A DNA stretch of 64,000 bases, taken from assembly GCF_005144585.1 (NCBI RefSeq), contig NZ_SSMQ01000002.1, forward strand, positions 62,001-126,000. The letters run 5' to 3'. The stretch is from Polyangium fumosum (GTDB lineage: Bacteria; Myxococcota_A; Polyangia; Polyangiales; Polyangiaceae). The position numbers and the translations under genes are program-made. Numbering within the stretch: position 1 is the stretch's first letter; the number at the start of each line of letters is the position of its first letter. Below are positions 54,207 to 63,041 of the stretch, one piece after another. The notes beneath the pieces were generated by a model. The model had not been told where the DNA came from and ran no database searches. It was given only the letters and a program-made list of their open reading frames with translations.

Positions 54207-55313
54207 ATGATTGGTCGGCAGCTCCTCACCGACTACGAGATCGTCCGCGTGCTGGGTCAAGGCGGCATGGGGACCGTCTACGAGGCGAGGAGCACGAAGA
54301 CCGGAGAGCGCGTGGCGATCAAGTGGCTGCACGTGCGCCCGTTCGCCCCCGACGACCCGGACCTGCTCCGCTTCGAGCAGGAGGCGCGGATCGCCGGCTC
54401 CCTCGACTCGCCGCACGTCGTCGCGGCCATCGCGGTGGATCACGATCCCGAGAGCGGCGTGCCGTTCCAGGTCATGGAGTTGCTCGACGGGGAGGACGTG
54501 CGCGCGCTCCTCGGACGCGTGGGCCCGCTCCGCCCCGACGTCGCGCTGCGGATCCTGGCGCAGGCTTGCGAGGGGCTCGCGGCAGCGCACGCGGTGAGCG
54601 TCATCCACCGCGACATCAAGCCCGAAAACCTTTTTCTCGCGCGGGGCGGGGACGGCGAGGTCACCGTAAAACTCCTCGATTTCGGCGTGGCAAAAATCCG
54701 GCGCACGCCCGAGGCGATGGGCGCGGGCGGCGCGCTCACGGCGCCGGCCGTATCGATGACGCAGAGCGGGCAGGTCATCGGCACGCCGCTCTACATGGCG
54801 CCCGAGCAGATCGAGAGTCCGAAGAAAGTCGACGCCCGATGCGACGTGTATTCGATGGGCGTGACGCTCTACGCGATGCTCGCGGGGGCGCCGCCGCACG
54901 CGCACGTCAAATCGCTGGTCGAGCTGCTTTATGCGATCACGACGCAGCCGCCGCCGCCGCTCGCCGAGAGCGCGCCCTGGGTGCCGGCCGAGATCACGCG
55001 GTTCGTCGAGAAGGCGACGGCGCACGCCCGCGAGGACCGATTTCCCAGCGTGGAGGCGATGCGCGACGCGCTTCGCCCGCTCCTGCCCGAGGGGTTTTCC
55101 CTGCGGCAAGAGGCGCTCGTCGGCGTGACCGAGGAAGAACGGAAGATTGTCGCGACACACGCCGCGAATCCGCTGGTGGCGTCGGCGAAGACGGAGCGGT
55201 CGGCGGAGACGGTCAAGACCGCGCGAGCCCGCGCGGGACGAGCGAGGCTCGCGGCGGCTGCGATCACGCTCGTGGTCCTCGGGATCGCGGCGTTTCTCCT
55301 GGTAGGCCGCTAG
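54207..55313 (+). CDS. Tail-anchored Hanks-type Ser/Thr kinase
   Basis: The protein has 368 residues. ATG 54207 places the kinase glycine loop (VLGQGGMGTVYEA) near residue 15; an ATG eleven bases earlier is out of frame. The motifs RVAIKWLH, HRDIKPENLF, LDFGVAKI and GTPLYMAPEQ are intact. A hydrophobic helix at about 346-366 ends the protein (AAAAITLVVLGIAAFLL), so it is anchored by its C-terminus with the kinase in the cytosol and no extracytoplasmic sensor. It is divergent from the FHA activator gene (85-base gap), making the FHA protein a plausible substrate. It converges on the first Cys-rich lipoprotein gene with a 12-base gap. Confidence 0.93.
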   Translation: MIGRQLLTDYEIVRVLGQGGMGTVYEARSTKTGERVAIKWLHVRPFAPDDPDLLRFEQEARIAGSLDSPHVVAAIAVDHDPESGVPFQVMELLDGEDVRALLGRVGPLRPDVALRILAQACEGLAAAHAVSVIHRDIKPENLFLARGGDGEVTVKLLDFGVAKIRRTPEAMGAGGALTAPAVSMTQSGQVIGTPLYMAPEQIESPKKVDARCDVYSMGVTLYAMLAGAPPHAHVKSLVELLYAITTQPPPPLAESAPWVPAEITRFVEKATAHAREDRFPSVEAMRDALRPLLPEGFSLRQEALVGVTEEERKIVATHAANPLVASAKTERSAETVKTARARAGRARLAAAAITLVVLGIAAFLLVGR

Positions 55314-55325
55314 CGCCACGTCCGA

Positions 55326-56198
55326 TCAGAAGCAGGAGGTCGGGTCCTTGAGCTGCACCCGGATCGTGTGCGGGTTGTAGAGAATGGCGCCCGACGGCTT
55401 GCACGACCAGTATTCACCGGCAGGGCCATTCGGAATGCAGGCGGTCTGGCACGCGCCAAGGTACACGAGGCCGCAGCTATTCCCGGCCTGATCGCAGATC
55501 CGGTGATCGATCCAGGGCAAGCCGCCCGAGGCCGGGCATTGTTGAATCTGCTCGAGCTCGGAGCAGACGTACGCAGAAAACGCCGGCCGGCCGGGGACGA
55601 TGGTGGCGCGCGAGTCGAACAGGTTCCCGTAGGCGCTCGACTCCTCGAAATCGTACGTCGCGTCGTTCGCGAGGTTCTCGACGATCCGCGGGTGATTGCC
55701 TTCGAGGAGGATATCGACGTGCGCGCCGAGGACGTTGAGCCGCTGCACCATACACGCGGTCACCCAGCGCTTACCGTCCGTGGTGAGCCCGCCGTAATAC
55801 CACTCATCCGCGAGCCCCCAATGCCCCTGGTAGGTCAATCCATTGACGGGATCGTCCACGGACTGCGACGCGTTCAGCGCGCACTCGACCGCGTTCTTCA
55901 GGACCTCGCGGCAGGACGCGAGCAGCGTCGGCAGGGCGGGCAGCTTCCCGCTCGCGCCGGACGTGAGCGCCACTTTGCCGAGGTCGCGCAGCGCTTGCTG
56001 CGAGCCGGAGTCCCAGAAACACGGGGGGCCGTAGCCATTGCTGCCGAACGGAGGATCGTATCCCCCATATCCGGCCGTCTCGAGCCCCACATCGAAATCT
56101 TCGGCGTCAAACGGATTCTCCTCCTCCGAGAGCACGCAGCCATTGAGCAGGGCGGTGGAGGAGGCGAGAAGGACGAGGAGCAGGTACGACGATTTCAT
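55326..56198 (-). CDS. Cys-rich lipoprotein, paralogue 1 of 3 (ENPF family)
   Basis: The protein has 290 residues from ATG 56198, which starts a lipoprotein signal with Cys21 (STALLNGC). A longer upstream reading lacks a signal. The mature N-terminus reads SEEENPFDAEDFDVGLET, closely matching two downstream paralogues at 59720 and 62006. Shared features are the CFW motif, a long helical stretch, Gly-Leu-Ala-Asp-x-Trp (WGLADEW), a GNLF block (SSAYGNLF) and several paired cysteines near the C-terminus (CDQAGNSCGLVYLGACQTAC) that probably form disulfides. No known family is recognised. It is the most diverged of the three. It lies downstream of the kinase-TPR gene at 56407, mirroring the layout at the window's right edge. 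Confidence 0.75.
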   Translation of the reverse strand: MKSSYLLLVLLASSTALLNGCVLSEEENPFDAEDFDVGLETAGYGGYDPPFGSNGYGPPCFWDSGSQQALRDLGKVALTSGASGKLPALPTLLASCREVLKNAVECALNASQSVDDPVNGLTYQGHWGLADEWYYGGLTTDGKRWVTACMVQRLNVLGAHVDILLEGNHPRIVENLANDATYDFEESSAYGNLFDSRATIVPGRPAFSAYVCSELEQIQQCPASGGLPWIDHRICDQAGNSCGLVYLGACQTACIPNGPAGEYWSCKPSGAILYNPHTIRVQLKDPTSCF

Positions 56199-56310
56199 GG
56201 GGCTCTCCTGGGCTCGAAGCGGCTCGACAAAAAGATGCCTAGCAGACCCCATGCCACCACGTCCCCGGAGCAAATCCCAGGGAAAAAGAGGCCCCTGACG
56301 CGGCCTCGTG

Positions 56311-56352
56311 CCCCGCGCTGCAGGCGGCAGCATGCAGCAGGTGCAGGCGCGC
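56311..56352 (-). promoter_or_regulatory. Candidate shared upstream element (weak copy) of the Cys-rich lipoprotein genes
   Basis: This CTGCAG-rich stretch (CTGCAGGCGGCAGCATGCAG core on the plus strand) lies 113-154 bases upstream of ATG 56198. It resembles the stronger copies at 60674 and 62972 only partly. Confidence 0.25.
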
Positions 56353-56406
56353 GCCATCACCCCCTCTCCGTACATCCGTGCTTCGGGTTACAACCTTCTC
56401 CTGTCC

Positions 56407-59400
56407 TTAAGGAACGATTTCTTCGACCTCCTTCTTGAGGCTCCCGTGATCCCGCCCGAGCGACGGATCGATCTGGAATGCCTTCGCGCACGCCTCCTTG
56501 GCCTTGCGCGTGGCCTCGGCGCGCTCGCCTTTCGCGCGCGCGCGCCGCGCTTTTACGAGGTGCATCATGCCGCTCACGAGGTATGCCTTCGCGAGCTGTG
56601 GATTCTTGGAGAGCGCCTCCTCGGCCCTCGTGAGGCCCTTCTCGAGATCCTCGTCGGGATCACCACCCGTCTCGGCCAGCCACATCGCCCGGAGCGCATG
56701 AATCTCTGCGAGGAGGGCATACGGACTGCTGTCGACGCCGGCCTTCTCCAGCAAGGGCCGTACCTGCTCGAAGGCCGCCTCGAAGCTCTTCGGGCCGAGC
56801 GCCGCACGTTTCGCGTCGACGCGCAGCGCCACGATCTCGATCCGCGCGGACAAGAGGCGGAGCTGCGACCGCGTCGAGCCACTCGTTCCGGCGGAGATAC
56901 GCACGGCCTCTCGCGCCTCGGCGATGAACGGCGTCGCGTCGAGCCCCTGCCGCAACGCATACGAGGCCTCCAGCAATCGGCACTCGGCAAGCTCCTCGAG
57001 GAGCCAGAACTCCTTCGGCATGGGCACCGCGAAATCGCGGATGGCATCCACGGCCGTCCGCAGGGCAGGTCGAGGATCCCGATCGAGAACGAACGCCTGA
57101 AGGCCATGAAGCCGGTGCGCCCGCGCATTCCAGAACGCCAGAATCGAGGGGCTGCTGCCCGTCTTTTCGAGGAGCGCCACCGCGTCGAAGAGCGCCTTGC
57201 TCGTCTCCTCCGTGGGACGCCCACGATCGATCTCCGCTTCGAGCAACATACGAAATGCCTGGAGCCGCTGCCCCACGGGCAAAATGAACCGAGGATCGAG
57301 CGCTATCGCCTGGTCGAATTGTCGGATCGCATTGCGCAAGAGCGTCGAGGCGTCGTGCCCTTTCGAGAGCTCGTAGCCGGCCTCGAAAATGTATGCGAGG
57401 CCGAGCTCGTTCACCGCCCAGGTGAAGCGCGGGTCGAGCGCGAGGACCCGCTCGTACGCTTCGATCGCCTTCGCCATGGAGGCCTCTCGACCAAGCGAGT
57501 ACGTCACATCGGCGCGCATGCGATGCGCGAATGCCACCGCATAATGCGCCATGACGTCCTCACGATTCGTCCGGGCGCTCTCTTCCGCGGTGCGCAAGGC
57601 CTCCTCGACGGCGCGGGCCGTATCTTCCGAGACATCGCTCACGGCGACCCGCGAATAAACGCGCGCCGTGAGCACGAGCGCCTGCTGCACGCGCGCCCGG
57701 CCGTCCTTCGAGCTCGATTGCACCGCGCGGCTGCATACCGCCTCGGCGACGTCGAACGGCGGACCGGAGGGCAAACCCTTCGACAGGGCGGCTTGCCCCA
57801 TCTTTTCCCATAACTCGCATTCCGCCCGGTGCACCTCCGGGTCGCTCCGCCCCATGTCCGCGGCGATCTTGTACGCCGCAGCCCCCGGCTCGAAGAATGA
57901 TTTCATCTTCTCGTAGTCGAACGCCGCGTCGTGCCGATACTTGCTCCCCTCCGCGAAGAGCGCGTCCGCTTCGAGCTTCTTCGCCTCGTACATCCAAGGC
58001 GCCTTCTCGAACGCCTCCTTCGCCTTGGCAATCGCCGCCTCGTTTTTCCCCTCGTAGAGCGCGATGAGCCCCTCCGCGTACGCCGGCACCTCGATCTTCG
58101 CCGCCAGCGCCGCCCGCAAATGCCCGAGCGCCGGATCCCGCAGCGCCCGCTCGAGCTCCTCGACCTTCTTCTTCCGCTCCTCCTCGTTCGTAATCCGCCG
58201 TGTCTCCGCCAGCGAGCGCCGAAAAATCTCTCCGATCGCCCGCCCGAGCGCATACTCCAGATCCGCCGACGAATACCCCGCCCCGAGCGCCTTCTCCAGG
58301 TGCTCCCGCGCCCCGTCCGGATCCCCGAGCGCGAGGTGCCCGCGCCCGATCGCGTAATGCCCCGGCCCCTCCCCCGCGCGCCCTGCCGCGGCCATTCGTT
58401 GCTCGATCTCCCCGAGCCTCTCGCGCACCACGTCCCGCTCCCGCTCCACGTCGTGCAGTGGCAATTCATAAGCGGCGCGTAAAAACAGCTCCATCTCCTT
58501 CACGCCCTCGCCGAGCTCGCGCGCGAGCCGCGCCTGCTCCGCCGCTTGCCGTTGCGCCCGCACCCACACGCCCACGAGCACGAGCGACGAGCCCAGCGCA
58601 ATCACGAGCAGCGACGTCGCGAGCTTGTGCTTTCGCGCCTTCTTCAAGAGCACGTACCCGATCGAGGCACGTCGCGCCAGAATCGGCTCGCCGTCGAGAA
58701 ACCGCTGCAAATCCTCGGCGAGCGCTCGCGCCGACTCGTATCGCCGCGACGGCTCCCGCTCCAGGCATTTCATCACGATCGTCTCGAGCTCGGCCGGCAC
58801 CCCTTTCTTGACCGTGCCGAGCGGCGGCGCCTCCTCGTACGCCACAGCCATCAAAAGGTTCCACGCATGATCCGCGACGAACGGCGGCCGACCCGCGATC
58901 ACGTCGTAGAGCGTCGCCCCCAGCGAATAGACGTCCGAGCGCCGATCCATCGCCCGCACGTCGCCCTTCGCTTGCTCCGGCGGCATGTACGCGGGGGTCC
59001 CGAGGACTGCGCCCGTCTGCGTTTCTCCGCGGTCGGAGACCTCCCGCGCCAGACCAAAATCCATCACATACGGCTTCAGCGAGCCGTCCTCGCGCGCCTC
59101 GACGAGGATGTTGCCCGGCTTGATGTCCCGGTGAATCACCCCGAGCCGATGCGCCTCGTGCACGGCCGCCGACACCTCTTGCATGAGCTTCACGCTTTGC
59201 TCGAGCGTCAGCTTTTCCGCGCGCTTCGAAAGCGGCTCGCCGTCGATGTATTGCATCGCGATGTACGGCTCGCCGTCGGCCTGCCCGGCCTCGTACACGC
59301 GGCACACGTGCTCGTGCTGGATACGCGCCTGCGCCCGCGCCTCGCCGAGGAATCGACGCCAGAGCTCCGGATCGTCGCCTTTCAGGAGCTTGAGCGCCAC

Positions 59401-59640
59401 CCTTCGGCCGAGGCGCGGATCCATCGCGCCGTACACCGTGCCCATCCCGCCTTCGCCGAGGAACCGGATGTCCTCGTACCGCTCCGCGAGCGATCGCGGC
59501 ACATGGCGCCGCTCGCTCGGCGGCCCGGGCATCACGAGCGGGAGCGTCGACGCGAGCCCGAGATCCACCTGCACGACGCCGCCGGACGCGGGCGGCCCCG
59601 GCTCCGTCGGGGCCACATCACGCCCGCCCTCCGTCGACAT
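56407..59640 (-). CDS. Receptor-like Ser/Thr kinase with TM helix and large TPR domain
   Basis: The protein has 1077 residues. The kinase domain at about 50-315 has intact motifs (FLGEGGMGTVYGA, RVALKLLKGD, HRDIKPGNIL, MDFGLARE, GTPAYMPPEQ). A transmembrane helix at about 340-362 (SLLVIALGSSLVLVGVWV) separates it from about 700 residues of helical, TPR-like repeats that would face the periplasm. A TPR-based periplasmic sensor is common in myxobacterial kinases and suggests recognition of a protein partner. The C-terminal third is clearly paralogous to the partial protein at 63035-64000. It lies between two Cys-rich lipoprotein genes on the same strand, which makes these lipoproteins candidate ligands or partners. 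That link is inference. Confidence 0.93.
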   Translation of the reverse strand: MSTEGGRDVAPTEPGPPASGGVVQVDLGLASTLPLVMPGPPSERRHVPRSLAERYEDIRFLGEGGMGTVYGAMDPRLGRRVALKLLKGDDPELWRRFLGEARAQARIQHEHVCRVYEAGQADGEPYIAMQYIDGEPLSKRAEKLTLEQSVKLMQEVSAAVHEAHRLGVIHRDIKPGNILVEAREDGSLKPYVMDFGLAREVSDRGETQTGAVLGTPAYMPPEQAKGDVRAMDRRSDVYSLGATLYDVIAGRPPFVADHAWNLLMAVAYEEAPPLGTVKKGVPAELETIVMKCLEREPSRRYESARALAEDLQRFLDGEPILARRASIGYVLLKKARKHKLATSLLVIALGSSLVLVGVWVRAQRQAAEQARLARELGEGVKEMELFLRAAYELPLHDVERERDVVRERLGEIEQRMAAAGRAGEGPGHYAIGRGHLALGDPDGAREHLEKALGAGYSSADLEYALGRAIGEIFRRSLAETRRITNEEERKKKVEELERALRDPALGHLRAALAAKIEVPAYAEGLIALYEGKNEAAIAKAKEAFEKAPWMYEAKKLEADALFAEGSKYRHDAAFDYEKMKSFFEPGAAAYKIAADMGRSDPEVHRAECELWEKMGQAALSKGLPSGPPFDVAEAVCSRAVQSSSKDGRARVQQALVLTARVYSRVAVSDVSEDTARAVEEALRTAEESARTNREDVMAHYAVAFAHRMRADVTYSLGREASMAKAIEAYERVLALDPRFTWAVNELGLAYIFEAGYELSKGHDASTLLRNAIRQFDQAIALDPRFILPVGQRLQAFRMLLEAEIDRGRPTEETSKALFDAVALLEKTGSSPSILAFWNARAHRLHGLQAFVLDRDPRPALRTAVDAIRDFAVPMPKEFWLLEELAECRLLEASYALRQGLDATPFIAEAREAVRISAGTSGSTRSQLRLLSARIEIVALRVDAKRAALGPKSFEAAFEQVRPLLEKAGVDSSPYALLAEIHALRAMWLAETGGDPDEDLEKGLTRAEEALSKNPQLAKAYLVSGMMHLVKARRARAKGERAEATRKAKEACAKAFQIDPSLGRDHGSLKKEVEEIVP

Positions 59641-59654
59641 GGCGGACGAGTTTA

Positions 59655-59681
59655 CACCGAGCCGCCCGCCCTCCGCACGTG
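59655..59681. repeat. 27-bp direct repeat, copy 1
   Basis: Identical to 60748-60774 in the same orientation (begins CACCGAGCCGCC, ends CGCACGTG). This copy lies between lipoprotein 2 and the kinase gene start. Confidence 0.9.
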
Positions 59682-59719
59682 GCTTTTCCTCCCGTGGTTT
59701 GCGAGGTGGGCCGACGCTT

Positions 59720-60574
59720 TTACTCCGGAACTTCGCAGTCGGAGCCGTACCTGTCGTAATCCTTCAGCCGAACGCCGATGTGCTCGTCCCCCGACGACCC
59801 GCATTGCAAGAAGCCTTCGAGGTAGTTGTAGAAGCAGGCGGAGTTGCAGTTCCCCACGATGTCGAAGCTGCAATCAGGGCTCGAACCACAGAGACGTTGC
59901 TCGAGGACCTGCTCCACGTCACAAGCCGTCGCCAGATCCGAAGAATAACAGACGCTGGCCACGAAATTCGGCGCAAACAGGTTTCCCCACGCGCGCGACT
60001 CCGTCACCGGGAACTGCGAGATCTGCATCGAGGTCGGCTGGAGCTCCGAACGGGCGCCCTGGAGGAGAATGGGGACCTTGAGGCCGTATCCATTGAGATG
60101 CGCGATGAGACAGGACGTGATCCACTTCTGGTCGTCGCTGCCCAGCGCCTGCGTCTTCCAAGGGTCCGCGACGCCGAGCCAGCCGTTGTACGTGACGTTG
60201 GTATCCGGGTCCGTCATGGAGGAGCCCTCGGGCAATGCGCACCGGGCGAGGAACGTTAGGGCATGGCTCCTGCACGCGCTCGAGACCTGGGACAGGTGCG
60301 GGTTTGCAGGAAGGGTACCCAGGTTGTCCACGTAAAGTGGATTTTGCGCGTAGAGCTTGTAGGCCGCCTGGACGTTGGGGTTCCAGAAGCAACTGGGGTT
60401 GAACGGATTGTTGCTGCCCGGCGGCCTGTCCGGCGGATCGCCGTCCTCTTGCGTCTCGAGGCCCATGACGAAATCGTCACGATCGAAGGGGTTCTCGGCC
60501 TCGGGCGCGCCACAACCCGGGACGACGACGCTGCCAGCAACCACGAAACAAGAAAACAAAATCGACTTTCGCAT
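59720..60574 (-). CDS. Cys-rich lipoprotein, paralogue 2 of 3 (ENPF family)
   Basis: The protein has 284 residues from ATG 60574, preceded by GAGGAGG. The signal ends at Cys21 (VVVPGC) and the mature protein begins GAPEAENPFDRDDFVMGLET. It is very similar to paralogue 3 at 62006: shared blocks include CFWNPNVQAAY, ARCALPEGSSMTDP, VTYNGWLG, LLQGARSEL and IVGNCNSACFYN, and even the DNA is nearly identical over stretches. This indicates a recent duplication. The paired cysteines near the C-terminus suggest disulfide-stabilised folding outside the cytosol. Function unknown. The kinase-TPR gene starts 79 bases downstream. Confidence 0.8.
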   Translation of the reverse strand: MRKSILFSCFVVAGSVVVPGCGAPEAENPFDRDDFVMGLETQEDGDPPDRPPGSNNPFNPSCFWNPNVQAAYKLYAQNPLYVDNLGTLPANPHLSQVSSACRSHALTFLARCALPEGSSMTDPDTNVTYNGWLGVADPWKTQALGSDDQKWITSCLIAHLNGYGLKVPILLQGARSELQPTSMQISQFPVTESRAWGNLFAPNFVASVCYSSDLATACDVEQVLEQRLCGSSPDCSFDIVGNCNSACFYNYLEGFLQCGSSGDEHIGVRLKDYDRYGSDCEVPE

Positions 60575-60673
60575 GGAGCCTCCTCGTGATGAAAGGCTAG
60601 CATGGCTCATGCCACGCCATCAGGCCTCGCTTTTCGCGGCTTTTCGCGGCCGAATGGGCCACAGACGGAGAGA

Positions 60674-60716
60674 TCTGCGGGTGGGCGCCTGCAGCGGTGA
60701 TGGCCAGCGCCTGCAG
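60674..60716 (-). promoter_or_regulatory. Candidate shared upstream element of Cys-rich lipoprotein 2
   Basis: This 43-base stretch aligns well with 62972-63015 (both begin TCTGCGGG on the plus strand, share GCCTGCAG and end TGCAG). It lies 100-142 bases upstream of ATG 60574. It could be a regulator site or leader element, or simply conserved by the recent duplication. Confidence 0.4.
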
Positions 60717-60747
60717 CGCGGGATAGGGCAGGCTCATCCGATCAAAT

Positions 60748-60774
60748 CACCGAGCCGCCCGCCCTCCGCACGTG
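60748..60774. repeat. 27-bp direct repeat, copy 2
   Basis: Identical to 59655-59681, about 1.1 kb away. This copy lies just past the stop of the RCC1-repeat lipoprotein gene. The two copies flank paralogue 2 and may mark the edges of a duplicated or inserted segment. Confidence 0.9.
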
Positions 60775-60782
60775 CCTTCAAA

Positions 60783-61967
60783 TCAGGGGAACACGACGTC
60801 GACCGGCGTGGAGCTGCTCCCCGACGCGGGCGCGCCATTGCCGAGCTGCCCGAGGCTGTCGCTGCCCCAGCATTTCACGCCCTCCTCGAAAAGAGCGCAC
60901 GTGGAGATCTGGCCGCCGTCGATCTTGATCGCCCCCGCGGCGTTCGTGATCAGCGTGGGCGCGCTCCGGTTCGTCGTCGTGCCGTCCCCGAGCTGCCGCG
61001 AATCGTTCAAACCCCAGCAGAACACCTCGTTGTCGCTACGAATCGCGCAGGTATGGCTGTTACCCGCGCCGAGGTCCACGATGTCCGAGAGGCTCGAAAC
61101 GAGCTCAGCCGAATACGCCACGCTCGCCGCCCCCGAGCCGAGGCCGAGCTGCCCGTAGTTGTTCGCGCCCCAGCATTTCACCTCGCCGCTGGAGAGCAAT
61201 GCGCAGCCGTGGTTTTGCCCGCGCACCATCTTCACGGCGTCGTCGATCCCCGAGACCTCGACGGGCTCGTCCTGATTCGCGCTCGGGCTGCCGTTGCCGA
61301 GCTGGCCGGCCCAGTCGTCGCCCCAGCAAACCACCTTGCCCGTGGCGCGGAGCGCGCACGTCGAATACGCGCCGGCGTCGATCGCAATCGCATCGCCGAG
61401 GTTCGAGACCGTCACGGGCGACGTGGTGTACAAGTCCGCCAAGCCATGACCGAGCTGCCCGTAGTAGTTTTGCCCCCAGCAGACCACCCCGCCCGACGAA
61501 AGGAGGGCGCACGAATGCTCCCACCCCGTGGCGACCGCGACCGCGCCCGAGATTCCGGATACGGCCGTGGGCGTTTGCTTCGGGCTGTACCACGAGCCCG
61601 AGCCCGCTTTGTTGAAGCCGTTGTGGCCCCAGCAATACACCGAGCCGCCTTCCGTCGCCGCGCAGGCGTGCATGCCGTACGCGTCGACATCCGCGACATC
61701 GAGGAGGCTGCTCTGCGCGGGGGCCGCGCGGTTCGTCGTGTCACCGAGGCCGAGCTCGTAGTTCCCATTGTAGCCCCAGGCGTAGAGGTCCCCGCCGTCT
61801 GCAATCGTGAAGGCGTGCGAGTAGCCGACCTCGACCTTCTGGACGATGGTGATGGCCTGCGAGGCCTCGGCGGTCCGCCCCTCGGCCGGCGCGTCGATCG
61901 GACCGGCGCAGGCGGCGAGGAGCAAGGCAATGGGGGCGAATACCATGAAAGAGCGATGCATGGACAT
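60783..61967 (-). CDS. RCC1-repeat beta-propeller lipoprotein
   Basis: The protein has 394 residues. ATG 61967 is preceded by AAAGGAG eight bases upstream and starts a lipoprotein signal ending at Cys20 (LLLAAC-AG); an upstream reading of 52 residues lacks homology. The rest is about seven RCC1-type repeats with the pattern CALLSSGGVVCWGQNYYGQLG, repeated as CALRATGKVVCWGDDW, CALLSSGEVKCWGANN and so on. Each carries a Cys pair, probably a disulfide within the blade. RCC1-like propellers in bacteria serve as protein-binding platforms. It sits between two ENPF lipoproteins on the same strand, probably in the same array. Partner unknown. Confidence 0.9.
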   Translation of the reverse strand: MSMHRSFMVFAPIALLLAACAGPIDAPAEGRTAEASQAITIVQKVEVGYSHAFTIADGGDLYAWGYNGNYELGLGDTTNRAAPAQSSLLDVADVDAYGMHACAATEGGSVYCWGHNGFNKAGSGSWYSPKQTPTAVSGISGAVAVATGWEHSCALLSSGGVVCWGQNYYGQLGHGLADLYTTSPVTVSNLGDAIAIDAGAYSTCALRATGKVVCWGDDWAGQLGNGSPSANQDEPVEVSGIDDAVKMVRGQNHGCALLSSGEVKCWGANNYGQLGLGSGAASVAYSAELVSSLSDIVDLGAGNSHTCAIRSDNEVFCWGLNDSRQLGDGTTTNRSAPTLITNAAGAIKIDGGQISTCALFEEGVKCWGSDSLGQLGNGAPASGSSSTPVDVVFP

Positions 61968-62005
61968 GGCGATGTCTCCTTTGGATCGATGTTTCACGGC
62001 GCGGT

Positions 62006-62857
62006 TCACTCCGGAATGACACAATCGTAACCGTACCAATCGTAATTCTTCACGCGCACACCAATGTGCTTGTTCCCCGACGAGCCGCATTGCGTGTAGC
62101 CGGCGAGGGCATTGTAGAAACACGCGGAGTTACAGTTCCCCACGATGTTGAGACTGCAATAGGGACTCGTGTCGCAGATGCGCTCATCGAGCAGTTGCTC
62201 CACGAGACACGATGTCGCCATGTTCGTGTAATAACAAACGTTGGCGACGAAGCCCGCCGCGAAGAGGTTTCCCCACGCGCGCGACTCCGGTACGGGGAAC
62301 TCCGCGATCTGCGCCGACGTCGCGGTGAGCTCCGTGCGGGCTCCCTGGAGCAAAATGGGGACCTCGATTCCGTATCCATTGAGGTGCTCGAGCAGGCACG
62401 ACGTGACCCACCACTGGTTGTCGCTGCTCAAGACCTGCGTCTTCCACTGGTCTGCGAGGCCGAGCCAGCCGTTGTACGTGGTGTTGGTAACCGGATCCGT
62501 CATCGAGGAGCCCTCGGGCAATGCGCACCGGGCGAGGTATTTGAGGGCCTGATCCCTGCACGTGCTCGAGACCAGGGACAGATGCGAATTTTCGGGGAGG
62601 GTGCTCTCCACCTGGTAGAGCGGCTTTTGCGCGTAGAGCCTGTAGGCCGCCTGGACGTTGGGGTTCCAGAAGCATCCGGGGCCGAAATTGTTGCTGCTTC
62701 CCGGCGGCCTGGGGTCGGGGTCGCCGGGGTCTTGCGTTTCCAGGCCGACGTCGAGATCATCGACGTTGAAGGGATTCTCCGCCTCGGGCGCCGCACAACC
62801 CGAAAAAACGACGCTGGCAGCAACCACGAACGAGAACAAGCAATACGATTTCAGCAT
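62006..62857 (-). CDS. Cys-rich lipoprotein, paralogue 3 of 3 (ENPF family)
   Basis: The protein has 283 residues from ATG 62857, preceded by CGAGGAG. The signal ends at Cys21 (VVFSGC) and the mature chain begins AAPEAENPFNVDDLDVGLET. It is the close paralogue of 59720-60574 (CFWNPNVQAAYRLYAQ, GWLGLADQWKTQ, ESRAWGNLFA, NIVGNCNSACFYN). The C-terminal part has several cysteines in the same positions. The RCC1 lipoprotein starts 38 bases downstream, so the two are probably co-transcribed. The gene follows the partial kinase-TPR gene by about 180 bases. Confidence 0.8.
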   Translation of the reverse strand: MLKSYCLFSFVVAASVVFSGCAAPEAENPFNVDDLDVGLETQDPGDPDPRPPGSSNNFGPGCFWNPNVQAAYRLYAQKPLYQVESTLPENSHLSLVSSTCRDQALKYLARCALPEGSSMTDPVTNTTYNGWLGLADQWKTQVLSSDNQWWVTSCLLEHLNGYGIEVPILLQGARTELTATSAQIAEFPVPESRAWGNLFAAGFVANVCYYTNMATSCLVEQLLDERICDTSPYCSLNIVGNCNSACFYNALAGYTQCGSSGNKHIGVRVKNYDWYGYDCVIPE

Positions 62858-62971
62858 GGGTATCTCCTCGCCAAGAAACGACGGGGAGAACGGATAGCAC
62901 GACGCGTGCCACGTCACCCAGTCCGGCAGGAGCCCGGCTTTTTGTGGGTCCTCAGGCCCACGGCGGAGGCG

Positions 62972-63015
62972 TCTGCGGGGAGGTGCCTGCAGGCAGTGCA
63001 GGCCACGCCATGCAG
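62972..63015 (-). promoter_or_regulatory. Candidate shared upstream element of Cys-rich lipoprotein 3
   Basis: It aligns with 60674-60716 over 43-44 bases and lies 115-158 bases upstream of ATG 62857. See the copy upstream of lipoprotein 2. Confidence 0.4.
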
Positions 63016-63020
63016 TTTGT

Positions 63021-63041
63021 CCCTTGAACGATGTTCAAGGG
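63021..63041 (-). terminator. Hairpin across the stop codon of the partial kinase-TPR gene
   Basis: CCCTTGAAC and its exact inverse copy flank a three-base loop. The stem includes the TGA stop (63035-63037) of the gene on the minus strand. No U-tract follows, so it may be an attenuator or RNA-stability element rather than a terminator. Confidence 0.4.
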
